From JAHEKB01 sp049115575 (GTDB taxonomy: Bacteria > Bacteroidota > Bacteroidia > NS11-12g > UBA9320), in assembly GCA_049115575.1 (NCBI GenBank), contig JAGDZU010000002.1, positions 434,001 through 498,000 of the forward strand: a stretch of DNA of 64,000 nucleotides, read 5' to 3'. Numbering within the stretch: position 1 is the stretch's first letter; the number at the start of each line of letters is the position of its first letter. The position numbers were made by a program, and so were the translations under genes. Under the pieces are notes generated by a model. The model was given only the letters and a program-made list of their open reading frames with translations, was not told where the DNA came from and searched no databases. This document shows positions 1-7,341 of the stretch, piece by piece.

Positions 1-1
1 G

Positions 2-47
2 CTATTTTAACATAGCGTTAACACTCATTATGAGTTTGTTAAAATAG
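2..47. promoter_or_regulatory. Inverted repeat / hairpin upstream of the first gene
   Basis: An 11-bp perfect inverted repeat (CTATTTTAACA at 2-12 and TGTTAAAATAG at 37-47) encloses a second small hairpin (ACTCA-TTA-TGAGT, 23-35). It sits about 50 bp before the start codon at 97. There is no T-run after it, so a terminator is unlikely. An operator or a structured 5' leader is possible. The symmetry is seen directly; the role is a guess. Confidence 0.4.
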
Positions 48-96
48 TTTGAATGGTATCTGCTTTTGCTTTGTAGGTACACTAAATAAGAATAGT

Positions 97-882
97 ATGA
101 AAACCCAGAACATTTTAATTGCATTTGCCTTCACATGTATAAACACACTGGTGTTGGCTCAATCAACAGACAAACACGAGATTAGACTTAAAACTTCTAT
201 TGAAAAAGACGGAGTTAAAACTGAAGTTGACACCACTTTTGATTCCATGGAGGATTTGCACAACTACATGAAGGCCAATGACATGGACATGCCAGGAGGA
301 GATATGGACATGGAAATGAATGGTAAAAAAATATGGAAACGCATTGAACACGATGAGGATATAGAGCACTCTCACGACGGCTCCGAAGAACATCAGATTG
401 AAAAGAAAATCATTATTCACAAAGGAGAAGGAGATGAAATAACGGATGATGTAGATGTGGAAATTGAAGGTGGCGAAGTGATTATTAAAGACAAAAACAC
501 CGGAGAAGAAATTGAACGCGTTTCCATGGAAGGTCACTCTTCTGAAGATGTGAAAGTGATGGTGATTAGACGTACCATTAATATAAAAGAATTAGATGCA
601 GTAGAGCGTACTGAATTGGGCATAGAGCCAGATGAAGCTACATTTAAAATTGCTCCAAATCCTGTTAAAGGAATAATGAGTGTAGATTTTGATGAACCAA
701 TAGAAGGTAATTTAACTCTGAGTATCTTCACTATGGATGGTAGAGTAGTTTCCAGTGAAAACTATAATGGCACTATTCAACATATTTCTTTAAATGTAAA
801 AGATCTAGCAGCTGGCACTTATTACATTAGAGCTGATCATGGGGCCACATCCTCTGCTAAGAAACTGATTATTACAGAGTAG
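97..882 (+). CDS. Secreted protein with T9SS type A sorting domain, acidic middle region
   Basis: A protein of about 261 residues. The ATG at 97 is chosen over the upstream in-frame ATG at 49 because it begins a standard signal peptide (MKTQNILIAFAF...VLAQ). The mature part is rich in Asp, Glu, His and Met (repeats such as DMDMPGGDMDMEM), with a Lys/Glu/Asp-rich stretch after it. The last 75 or so residues have the T9SS type A C-terminal pattern: a PNP motif near the start, a beta-rich core with G-x-Y/T-Y-I-R, and a basic/hydrophobic end (KKLIITE). The cargo is therefore expected to be exported to the outer membrane and released or anchored by T9SS. No enzymatic motif is visible. The acidic His/Met-rich segment could bind metal, but that is speculation. 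Confidence 0.8.
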   Translation: MKTQNILIAFAFTCINTLVLAQSTDKHEIRLKTSIEKDGVKTEVDTTFDSMEDLHNYMKANDMDMPGGDMDMEMNGKKIWKRIEHDEDIEHSHDGSEEHQIEKKIIIHKGEGDEITDDVDVEIEGGEVIIKDKNTGEEIERVSMEGHSSEDVKVMVIRRTINIKELDAVERTELGIEPDEATFKIAPNPVKGIMSVDFDEPIEGNLTLSIFTMDGRVVSSENYNGTIQHISLNVKDLAAGTYYIRADHGATSSAKKLIITE

Positions 883-913
883 CATCATTCACTTAGCTTT
901 TATGCCAAAAACT

Positions 914-946
914 AAAAGGAGCAATCGAAAGATTGCTCCTTTTTTT
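914..946 (+). terminator. Strong Rho-independent terminator
   Basis: A perfect 13-bp stem (914-926 with 931-943) has a GAAA tetraloop and a T-run to 946. It lies just after the first gene and, being symmetrical with an A-run on the other side, can also end transcription of the convergent lipoprotein gene. Confidence 0.9.
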
Positions 947-974
947 GATTACAATATTGGAATGTCGAGAATTC

Positions 975-1454
975 CTATATCACATGCTCCTCAGTGATTT
1001 CAAAAACCACTTCAGTTTTCTTTTTGAGTTTAGGAACTAGAACCCAATGCATATTGTGAATTAGCATCATGCATCCACCCTCATATCTAGCATGTATATA
1101 GTAGGTTAATGTTTTATTCCCTTCTTGTTTAATATTTCTAGAGTACTCTACCCTGCAACCACCGCCATAGGTTTCCGTTCCTATGAGGGTAAAGCTATTA
1201 AAGTCTATGTCTGTAGGTTCCGCTTTAGAACAATCTATATTACCTCCTCTAAAGCGTTTGGTATCGAAATAGTCTTCGTATTCTGCTTGAGTGCGGATTA
1301 CGATATGCTCTTGTTCCTGAACATGACTTAAGAAACAATCTCCAAAATAGGTGGACTCTATGTATTGCACTTCTGGTTCAATTACTTCTTTCTGGCAGTT
1401 TGTTATCAGAACAACCAGCAATAGAAGTAAAAACAGTGGCAAATGTTTAGACAT
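975..1454 (-). CDS. Small lipoprotein, function unknown
   Basis: A 159-residue protein with a Leu-rich signal sequence and a lipobox (LITNC), so it should be lipidated and exported. The mature part has four or more further Cys residues (for example FGDCFL, GGGCRVEY, GGCMML) and a central segment that reads like a compact beta-rich domain. It resembles the many short Bacteroidetes lipoproteins with no assigned role; I recognise no family. It converges on the upstream T9SS gene across a shared terminator. A TAAGTTTG element ends 4 bp before the ATG, which suggests a leaderless or nearly leaderless mRNA. Confidence 0.7.
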   Translation of the reverse strand: MSKHLPLFLLLLLVVLITNCQKEVIEPEVQYIESTYFGDCFLSHVQEQEHIVIRTQAEYEDYFDTKRFRGGNIDCSKAEPTDIDFNSFTLIGTETYGGGCRVEYSRNIKQEGNKTLTYYIHARYEGGCMMLIHNMHWVLVPKLKKKTEVVFEITEEHVI

Positions 1455-1458
1455 TATC

Positions 1459-1466
1459 CAAACTTA
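1459..1466 (-). promoter_or_regulatory. Bacteroidetes -7 promoter element of the lipoprotein gene
   Basis: TAAGTTTG on the minus strand matches the Bacteroidetes consensus TAnnTTTG and lies only 4 nt before the ATG at 1454. No clear -33 TTG could be identified. Confidence 0.45.
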
Positions 1467-1549
1467 ACCATATTCAAGGCTAGAACTACAGCAGATGAGT
1501 AAAATGAGAATGAATTGACGTTCTTTCATTTTTCTACTTGATGCCTCTT

Positions 1550-1792
1550 CATTGCCAGAGGGGCTAGCTTATAACAACTCTTATAGCCGCGCCGCACCAA
1601 TGACTTTTATCGCTTCTAGCTTTTCTGTTCTTTCATTTTTCTCCTTGATGAGAAAAACGAAACAAAAAGAATCAAGAAAGCAGACTACGGCTCCTTCGTA
1701 TTTTTTGTCCCACCGCCTGCCCCTCCCCATCCAAAAATACCCCGTTCGCTCACTTGGCCGCCGCTAAGCTTTCAAGCCCACCCGCTTTTGGA
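1550..1792. repeat. Left arm of a long inverted repeat
   Basis: About 243 bp whose reverse complement recurs at 17075-17319. The 206 bp nearest the inner end (1587-1792) align with 17075-17280 almost without gaps, with scattered mismatches; similarity becomes patchy over the outer 40 bp. The sequence spells peptide-like strings in one frame (KTKQKESRKQTTAPSYF), but both copies lie between genes and lack expression signals, so I take it as an intergenic repeat rather than a gene. A partial direct copy of its T-rich start (ttctttcatttttct) also occurs at about 1521-1535. Confidence 0.85.
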
Positions 1793-1874
1793 TTTCGATA
1801 AACGTCACGCTTTCAGAAACCATCCTCGAACTTCAAACCTCGCACCCCGCACCTTTTTTTTATATTCGTCTTTC

Positions 1875-4085
1875 ATGAAATCTAGTCTTAGCTTTTTACT
1901 TACCCTCTTAATTTCAATTACTGCTTTTTCTCAGAGTCTTGCGCCTAGCTATAATCTCAGTGCTAAACTGGCTATCTACCTCAATCATCTAGAATGTATA
2001 GATGAGCAAACTTTGGTACATACCAAAATTGGAGATCAAGTCTATTTGAATTTAATGATACTGGTAGATGAATTTGTGGTAGAAGAGGAATTGACAGCAT
2101 TAGGTGTTATAGTGAACAGCAAGATTGAAGAAGTCTGGACCATTTTGGTTCCTAAGAGCAGTTTAAGGGCCTTGACTCATGTTCAGGGAATAGAGTACCT
2201 AGAACTAGATCATCCCATAATTCCAGCCGTGCACAAAGCACGGAAACACACACGTGTGGACTCAGTTCATGCCGGTATAGGTTTAGATATGCCTTTATCT
2301 GGTGAAGGAGTAATTGTTGGAATTATAGATGCGGGATATGAATATCATCACCCCACTTTTTACGATGTAAACGGTACTCATTTACGCATAGATCGTATTT
2401 GGGAACAAAAGAAAAATGGCACCCCACCTACAGGATATGTATATGGCAATGAATTAAAAGATACCGTTTCCATGAGGGCTGCTGTTCAAGATGCACCAGG
2501 AAGTCATGGGGTGCATGTAGGAGGAATAGCTGCGGGTTCTGGATTTGGAGGAGATTCTACTGAATTTAGAGGAGTGGCTTATAAAAGCAATCTGGTATTA
2601 GTGGGAATTCGCCCCGAAGAAGAAGAATGGACTTCTACTGGTTTATCCAGTGTGGCAGATGGAGCGAAATACATATACGACTACGCCGACCAGCAAGGCA
2701 AAGCTGCGGTAGTTAATTTGAGCTGGGGTGGAGCTGTAGGTCCAGGAGATGGAAGTTCTTTATTTGCCAGAGCCATTAACAGCTTAACCGGTGAGGGAAA
2801 ATTATTTGCGGTGAGTGCGGGCAACAGTGCAGATGGTGGTCAACATGTCACCAAAGATTTTAGCACTTCCGACTCGGTGTTGCATACCTTCCTTCAGTTT
2901 GGTTATACAGACAGCAATTTTGTAAAACACCAATGGATAGATATCTGGGGAGAAGAAGGCGAATCTTTCTGTATAGAATACACGCTCTTTTATGGCTCGG
3001 ACTCCAGTAGAACATCTCAAATCTATTGCTTAGATGGTCAAACTGAATCCACTTTTCTTGTAGGCAAGTTTGGAGATACGTGCAGAGTAGTCATGAGCAG
3101 GCAAGCTGCTACCTTTAATGGCAGACCTCGAATGTTATTGAATATTGCCAATGCCTCTAGCAATTTGTTTTCACTAAAAATCCGATCAACCTCTGGCCGA
3201 GTGCATGCTTGGGCAGGTTATGTTAAAGGATACTGGGGGCACCGAGGAGCATTCTTTAAAGCAGGACTGTTTGGAAATACAGAAGGAGATAGCAAATACG
3301 ATATGGGCATCACAGCCAATGTAAATAATGCTTTCACTGTGGCAGCCTATAGTTCAAAACCTGTAGATGTAAATTATTTTGGTTCAACTCTGAACTTAAG
3401 CTCATCCGGTGTGGAGGGCAATATCACTTCATTTAGCAGCAATGGACCTACAACAGACCACAAACTCAAACCCAACATCAGCGCACCAGGCATGATGCTC
3501 ACTTCAGGAGTGAATAAAAATGACATCTATTATATAAGTGGAAGTGGCAGACCCTCTCTAAAAGACAAGCTCGGTTTTCAAGGAGAGGAATATTGGTATG
3601 CCAATGCATCGGGCACCTCTATGGCCGCACCTATGGTGACAGGAATTTTAGCCTTAATGCTAGAAGTAGATCCCAATTTAACACCAGCCAAAGCCATGTA
3701 TATTGTAAGGAATACTGCTATTCTAGATTCTTTCACCACTGCCAACCCAGACAGCACCCGATGGGGTTGGGGCAAGATTAATGCTTACCAAGCTGTCTTA
3801 GCCGCTGCTGCCAAAGTAGGTGTAGAGGAATTACAAGCTGCCGAAAACTTCTTTGCTATCTATCCTAATCCGAGTGGAGGTTCTATTACCCTACTTCCTA
3901 AGAATCCGAGTTTAGATGCTCAACTAGAAATTATTGATCTTTCAGGCAGAACCGTTCTTCAAAAGCAACTCCAATCTAACTCCGCAGGCTGGAAGATTGA
4001 TGTTTCAAGTTTGAATGCGGGAGTTTATTGGGTGAGATTGGAGCAGGATGGGGTTATATTGACTGAGAGGTTGGTGGTGGAGTAG
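1875..4085 (+). CDS. Subtilisin-like (S8) serine protease with T9SS sorting domain
   Basis: A 736-residue secreted endopeptidase. The ATG at 1875 opens a signal peptide (MKSSLSFLLTLLISITAFSQ); the upstream in-frame extension from 1788 is in repeat-like sequence and is rejected. The S8 catalytic triad is visible: Asp152 in GIIDAGYEYHHP, His211 in GSHGVHVGGIAAG and Ser582 in ASGTSMAAPMVTG, with the oxyanion Asn in VSAGNSADGG. The segment between signal peptide and Asp is probably an inhibitory propeptide. The long insertion between His and Ser (about 370 residues) is typical of Bacteroidetes S8 proteases with a built-in beta-sandwich. The C-terminal 75 residues carry the T9SS signature (YPNPSGG ... 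GVYWVRL ... ERLVVE). Likely extracellular protein degradation. It lies inside the inverted repeats but shows no sign of belonging to the defence genes. Confidence 0.95.
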   Translation: MKSSLSFLLTLLISITAFSQSLAPSYNLSAKLAIYLNHLECIDEQTLVHTKIGDQVYLNLMILVDEFVVEEELTALGVIVNSKIEEVWTILVPKSSLRALTHVQGIEYLELDHPIIPAVHKARKHTRVDSVHAGIGLDMPLSGEGVIVGIIDAGYEYHHPTFYDVNGTHLRIDRIWEQKKNGTPPTGYVYGNELKDTVSMRAAVQDAPGSHGVHVGGIAAGSGFGGDSTEFRGVAYKSNLVLVGIRPEEEEWTSTGLSSVADGAKYIYDYADQQGKAAVVNLSWGGAVGPGDGSSLFARAINSLTGEGKLFAVSAGNSADGGQHVTKDFSTSDSVLHTFLQFGYTDSNFVKHQWIDIWGEEGESFCIEYTLFYGSDSSRTSQIYCLDGQTESTFLVGKFGDTCRVVMSRQAATFNGRPRMLLNIANASSNLFSLKIRSTSGRVHAWAGYVKGYWGHRGAFFKAGLFGNTEGDSKYDMGITANVNNAFTVAAYSSKPVDVNYFGSTLNLSSSGVEGNITSFSSNGPTTDHKLKPNISAPGMMLTSGVNKNDIYYISGSGRPSLKDKLGFQGEEYWYANASGTSMAAPMVTGILALMLEVDPNLTPAKAMYIVRNTAILDSFTTANPDSTRWGWGKINAYQAVLAAAAKVGVEELQAAENFFAIYPNPSGGSITLLPKNPSLDAQLEIIDLSGRTVLQKQLQSNSAGWKIDVSSLNAGVYWVRLEQDGVILTERLVVE

Positions 4086-4157
4086 AGGTAATCGGAAAAC
4101 CGGGTAGCTGGATCCAGTTTTGTTTGATGGGTATTTTCAATGCTTCATTATCATAAA

Positions 4158-4667
4158 CTAACAATGACACAGATTACTGAAGAATACTTTGTAACCTATG
4201 TTTGCTGCTATAAATAATATTGCAACTAAGAAAACCAGGTAAAACCAATTTCTAGAATCCATAAACCATTTTGTTCTTTCATGTTTATGTTTATTGCCAA
4301 AAGAATTTTCAATACTTGTGCTTAAATTAATGGCAAGTATTTTTTTATTATAATCCTCAAAATTGACTTTTTCAATGTCAAGTAATGCGTGCACTGCACC
4401 TTCTAAAAGTCTATTGTAATATCTCATGTCTAAAATCCAAATAGATACCCAAGCTGCACCTAAAAATATCATAAGGTAGAATATTGTTGACTGTGACACA
4501 TCTTTAAATTCGCTTATTACCAATATGATACTTGATATAGTCGCAAGAGCTGCTAGGGCTTGAACTCTTAACCTAATAAGCAATTCATTGAAATGCATAG
4601 CGACGTCCTCATATGATTTCCATAGCTCAAAATGAGTTGGTCTAATTTTTTGTTTCTTTTTACTCAT
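4158..4667 (-). CDS. Small membrane protein, SLATT-like
   Basis: About 169 residues from the ATG at 4667 (MSKKKQKIRPTHFELW). A longer in-frame start at 4733 would overlap the upstream nuclease gene by 38 bp and is less likely. A soluble N-terminal helix (FELWKSYEDVAMHFNELL) leads into two closely spaced membrane segments, then a cytosolic helical stretch, then a third membrane segment near the C-terminus. This 2-TM core with flanking helices resembles SLATT/DUF4231-type defence effectors, which are predicted to form membrane pores on activation. It lies 28 bp downstream of a PD-(D/E)XK nuclease gene on the same strand, so the two are probably co-transcribed. The family assignment is by fold pattern only. 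Confidence 0.55.
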   Translation of the reverse strand: MSKKKQKIRPTHFELWKSYEDVAMHFNELLIRLRVQALAALATISSIILVISEFKDVSQSTIFYLMIFLGAAWVSIWILDMRYYNRLLEGAVHALLDIEKVNFEDYNKKILAINLSTSIENSFGNKHKHERTKWFMDSRNWFYLVFLVAILFIAANIGYKVFFSNLCHC

Positions 4668-4695
4668 ATTCTCAAGGTTTCTTTTACATAGACTT

Positions 4696-5250
4696 TTAGT
4701 CAATTCCCAGATCTTCCAAACCAATTTCCTCAATGAAATACTTACAACCTACAGACTCGATGTATTCTTTAACATCCTTGTATTCTGGTCGTTCAAACCA
4801 ATCATTTAGCAAATAAAAATACTCCGTTTCATACCCAGTTGGTGAAATTAATTTTGAGTATATCTCTTTTTTAAAATCGCATGTTTGCAATTTCTCGTCT
4901 ACAGATCCTGACCCTTGTTGAAATTTCTTTTCAATTACATAAACCACCCCTTTCAATGCATTAATAAAAACCCCATCTGGTAAATATTTTTTTGAATTGA
5001 TTTTTTTCCAATAAATTCCTTTCGGCTCTAGGAAATATTTATAGAAATCGTGTTTTTCAGTGTACTGACCTATAATTTCATTGTCAAAAGTGACATCATA
5101 ATACCTGTCTTTTACCAAGTCAATTACCTTTATTTTAGGATGATTATCAAATGACTCCATCAAATTTGTTCTCCCTTCAAAAGAGAGTCCATTAAGATTC
5201 GTTTTTGAACCTCCCCCTACCGTATTGGGCGCTCTCTTTTTATATTTCAT
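4696..5250 (-). CDS. PD-(D/E)XK endonuclease, probable type II restriction enzyme
   Basis: A 184-residue soluble protein. The core motif is plain: Pro91-Asp92 in LPDGVFIN, then after a hydrophobic strand Glu107-Lys108-Lys109 in VVYVIEKKFQQ, followed by GSVDEKLQTCDFK. That gives the PD...ExK metal-binding site used by restriction and repair nucleases. The size fits a small type II REase or a nicking enzyme. It lies downstream of a DNA methyltransferase on the same strand (150-bp gap) and upstream of a small membrane protein. It may be the methyltransferase's cognate nuclease or part of a separate nuclease/membrane-protein module. A TAAATTTC element ends 4 nt before its ATG. Confidence 0.7.
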   Translation of the reverse strand: MKYKKRAPNTVGGGSKTNLNGLSFEGRTNLMESFDNHPKIKVIDLVKDRYYDVTFDNEIIGQYTEKHDFYKYFLEPKGIYWKKINSKKYLPDGVFINALKGVVYVIEKKFQQGSGSVDEKLQTCDFKKEIYSKLISPTGYETEYFYLLNDWFERPEYKDVKEYIESVGCKYFIEEIGLEDLGID

Positions 5251-5254
5251 ATAC

Positions 5255-5262
5255 GAAATTTA
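5255..5262 (-). promoter_or_regulatory. Possible -7 element of the nuclease gene
   Basis: TAAATTTC on the minus strand differs from TAnnTTTG only at the last base and ends 4 nt before the ATG at 5250. If used, the transcript would be essentially leaderless. Confidence 0.3.
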
Positions 5263-5400
5263 AACATTCAATCACGGTTCCACAATATTCATTGATGTAA
5301 TTTGACTAAGAGTCAATGTTTTGTTATTTATAAGTATCCCATATTTTTTGGATTTATCGCATGAAAAAAATGGCCAATAGAACTAATCATTTGTGCTCAA

Positions 5401-6225
5401 CTACAATCCATTTATGTTTTCAAAACCTTTAATCTTTGATAGGTAAAAGTCTTTTAAGTCCTGGTTTAGCAATTCTTTTCTACGTTTTTTACTTAGTTCT
5501 AAGTATTCCTGTTCAAGTTCAACTCCAACGAATTTTCGATTAAGCAAATTTGCGGCGATACCTGTTGAACAACTTCCAGCAAATGGATCCAAAATGGTAT
5601 CACCAATTCTAGTTGAAGCAACAATTATTCTAGATAATAAGGATAGTGGTTTTTGAGTTGGATGCTTACCGCAGCTTTTCTCCCATTTTCCAATAGCTGG
5701 AAAATTCCAAACATCTTTCATTTGTTTGTTATCATTTATCAATTTCATCATTGAATAATCAAAATAATGGGCAACCTTAGGTAGTTTTCTTGCCCAAATT
5801 ATGATTTCGTTGGAATGAGTGAATCTCCTACAAGCCAAATGAGGTGGAGGATTTGACTTTTCCCAAATAATGGTGTTGAGAATCTTAAAACCTAATTGCT
5901 GAAGAGTTAACCCGACGCTAAATATGTTATGACTTGTACCACTTACGAAGATAGTGGCGTTATCTTTCATTACTTTTCTTACCTCCGACAACCATTTATT
6001 ATTGAAGCGATGAATCCCCGAAATGGATTCTTCCTTATCCCAGGCACCTTTGTTTACAGACACTGGTTTACCATGCTCAATAGTTAATCCATCATTGGAT
6101 AGAAAATACGGAGGATCCGCAAAAACCATGTCGAATTTCTTGGTTAGACAACTTAACACATAGTTGGAATCACCTTCATAAAGCTTGAATTTATCATCAC
6201 GAGAAGAGTAATACGGTTTAACCAC
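5401..6225 (-). CDS. Beta-class adenine/cytosine-N4 DNA methyltransferase (DpnA-like)
   Basis: About 274 residues from the GTG at 6225; the frame is open further upstream to an ATG at 6282. The catalytic motif IV precedes the SAM-binding motif I, the beta-class order: ADPPYFLSNDG (DPPY at residues 37-40 from the GTG) followed by VSVNKGAWDKE, and near the C-terminus DPFAGSCSTGIAANLL. The DPPYFLSN...VNKG.WDK block resembles the DpnA group of amino-methyltransferases as I remember it; target specificity cannot be read from sequence alone. GTG is preferred because the upstream extension would reach into the divergent controller gene's promoter and because a TATATTTG element ends 3 nt before it. 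It faces an XRE regulator, the usual layout of a controlled type II R-M system. Confidence 0.85.
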   Translation of the reverse strand: MVKPYYSSRDDKFKLYEGDSNYVLSCLTKKFDMVFADPPYFLSNDGLTIEHGKPVSVNKGAWDKEESISGIHRFNNKWLSEVRKVMKDNATIFVSGTSHNIFSVGLTLQQLGFKILNTIIWEKSNPPPHLACRRFTHSNEIIIWARKLPKVAHYFDYSMMKLINDNKQMKDVWNFPAIGKWEKSCGKHPTQKPLSLLSRIIVASTRIGDTILDPFAGSCSTGIAANLLNRKFVGVELEQEYLELSKKRRKELLNQDLKDFYLSKIKGFENINGL

Positions 6226-6228
6226 AAG

Positions 6229-6236
6229 CAAATATA
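6229..6236 (-). promoter_or_regulatory. -7 promoter element of the methyltransferase gene
   Basis: TATATTTG on the minus strand is a full match to TAnnTTTG and ends 3 nt before the proposed GTG start, implying a leaderless transcript. It supports the short form of the methyltransferase. Confidence 0.45.
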
Positions 6237-6257
6237 ATAAACTCAAAATGATACTTA

Positions 6258-6279
6258 TTGTATGTAGACTTTTTGTATG
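6258..6279. promoter_or_regulatory. Candidate controller-protein operator
   Basis: Two direct TTGTATG repeats (6258-6264 and 6273-6279), 15 bp apart, lie between the methyltransferase and controller genes and just before the controller ATG. Position and spacing fit an autoregulatory C-box, but they do not match a known C-box class, so this is tentative. Confidence 0.35.
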
Positions 6280-6299
6280 CAAAACATGAATTTCGAGTT

Positions 6300-6515
6300 A
6301 TGAACAAAGACTCAATCTTAGTAGATTTTGGGAAACATGTGAGGAAACTAAGAGAAATGAATGGGTGGAGCCAGGAAGAGCTTTCATACTTATCAGGTTT
6401 CCATAGGACATATATTGGTATGATTGAAAGAGCAGAACGAAATATTTCTTTAAAAAACATTTCTCAACTAGCTAAAACTTTTAGTGTAAGTATTAAAGAT
6501 TTATTTGATTACTAG
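6300..6515 (+). CDS. XRE-family HTH regulator, probable R-M controller (C) protein
   Basis: A 71-residue protein consisting almost entirely of one HTH_3 domain: FGKHVRKLREMNGWSQEELSYLSG...FHRTYIGMIERAERNISLKNISQLAKTFSVS. The LDF...LR...GWSQEELA and RTYIxxIERGxRN pattern is the one seen in C proteins of type II restriction systems. The ATG at 6300 gives the standard length; an upstream in-frame start at 6258 would overlap the repeats and promoter. It is divergent from the methyltransferase and 2 bp upstream of the next ORF. The classical role is to delay nuclease expression until methylation is complete. Confidence 0.85.
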   Translation: MNKDSILVDFGKHVRKLREMNGWSQEELSYLSGFHRTYIGMIERAERNISLKNISQLAKTFSVSIKDLFDY

Positions 6516-6517
6516 AA

Positions 6518-7264
6518 ATGAATAAAGTTGACTTGACAAAAACTAAATTCAGTTCAAAGAGATCAAAATTTAGAAAAGAAATAATAAAAATATTCTTAAA
6601 AGAAGTGCCAGGAACTGGAAAAGGGATTCTTGCATCAAGATATAAGTATATTGTTAAAAAGTTAAAAGATGGCAGAAAGGTCTTTTTAAGTAGACCTGCA
6701 ATTTTTAACAACGGTTTTGATTTTACAGTTAATGTATCCAAAACTAATTTTAATTCTGGAACTTCTAAGAAATCATCTAAGAAACCAACACATCAGAACA
6801 TCATTAATGATTTGATATTAAAAAAACAAGAAAACACCTTGGAATACAACCTTCTTTTTAAACAAATCACTAGAGTCTTTAATTGTAAAAAACCTACTAA
6901 AACAACTTTTTCATTTACGTCTGGGCATCCAACCGATTTGATTCTAGAATGCTTGGTCTGGTTGTTTTTGGAACAAGATGTAACTTATTGGAACTATTCA
7001 GGAAGACACATGCTATTTGATCACCTAAAGGCAATTTGATTGTGTCAAGAAAGAGAAGGTTTGAGAGATTCGATTAGCACCAATCCTGACAATGTGTTTT
7101 GGTCTAAATACTCTTTTGTTAACAGAAAAAAATCCAAAGCTTATTTGGTTGAGTTTCTGATAAACTGCAATTATGCAATTTCAGAAAAGGAGAATGCGTA
7201 TAGACTTTACAATAAGCACACAGTATCAAAACTAATTATTGATTGGCTTTACTTTTCTCCTTAA
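6518..7264 (+). pseudogene. Probable restriction endonuclease interrupted by an in-frame TGA
   Basis: A 173-codon ORF (start ATG 6518) ends at TGA 7037-7039, and the same frame continues without another stop for 75 codons to 7264. Read through, it would be a single protein of about 248 residues, a common size for a type II REase. The N-terminal part is very basic (FSSKRSKFRKEIIKIFLKE) and the C-terminal part has an aromatic/basic block (HPTDLILECLVWLFLEQ, WNYSGRHMLFDHL). I see no certain PD-(D/E)XK site. Its position 2 bp after the controller gene is where the R gene of a C-regulated system normally sits. The simplest reading is a nonsense mutation that inactivated the nuclease. A real short protein, or a sequencing error, are alternatives. 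Confidence 0.6.
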
Positions 7265-7341
7265 AAGTGTTTTAAATTTATCCATAAGCGTCGGCTTCAA
7301 GTGTTTTTTTTCATTAGAAGAATTAGGTCAATATCCAATAG

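Larger units (their letters stand above)
1455..1874. other. 420-bp intergenic region, mostly repeat
   Basis: Contains the promoter element of the lipoprotein gene, the left inverted-repeat arm and, just before the protease start, a short C-rich run (1823-1855) of the type cctcgaacttcaaacctcg. A similar run occurs near 21556-21580. No credible coding sequence was seen. Confidence 0.6.

Noticed and set aside
163..537. Antisense 124-codon ORF in the first gene
   Set aside because: It is the shadow of an acidic-coding region and has no domain, signal or start context.
1552..1767. A 71-codon ORF with KTKQKESRKQTTAPSYF in frame
   Set aside because: It lies in the inverted repeat; the same string appears on the other strand at 17100-17324. 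It looks like a translated intergenic repeat, with no domain or start signal.
7037..7039. In-frame TGA read as selenocysteine
   Set aside because: No SECIS-like hairpin is seen and no selenoprotein genes are in the window; a nonsense mutation is simpler.
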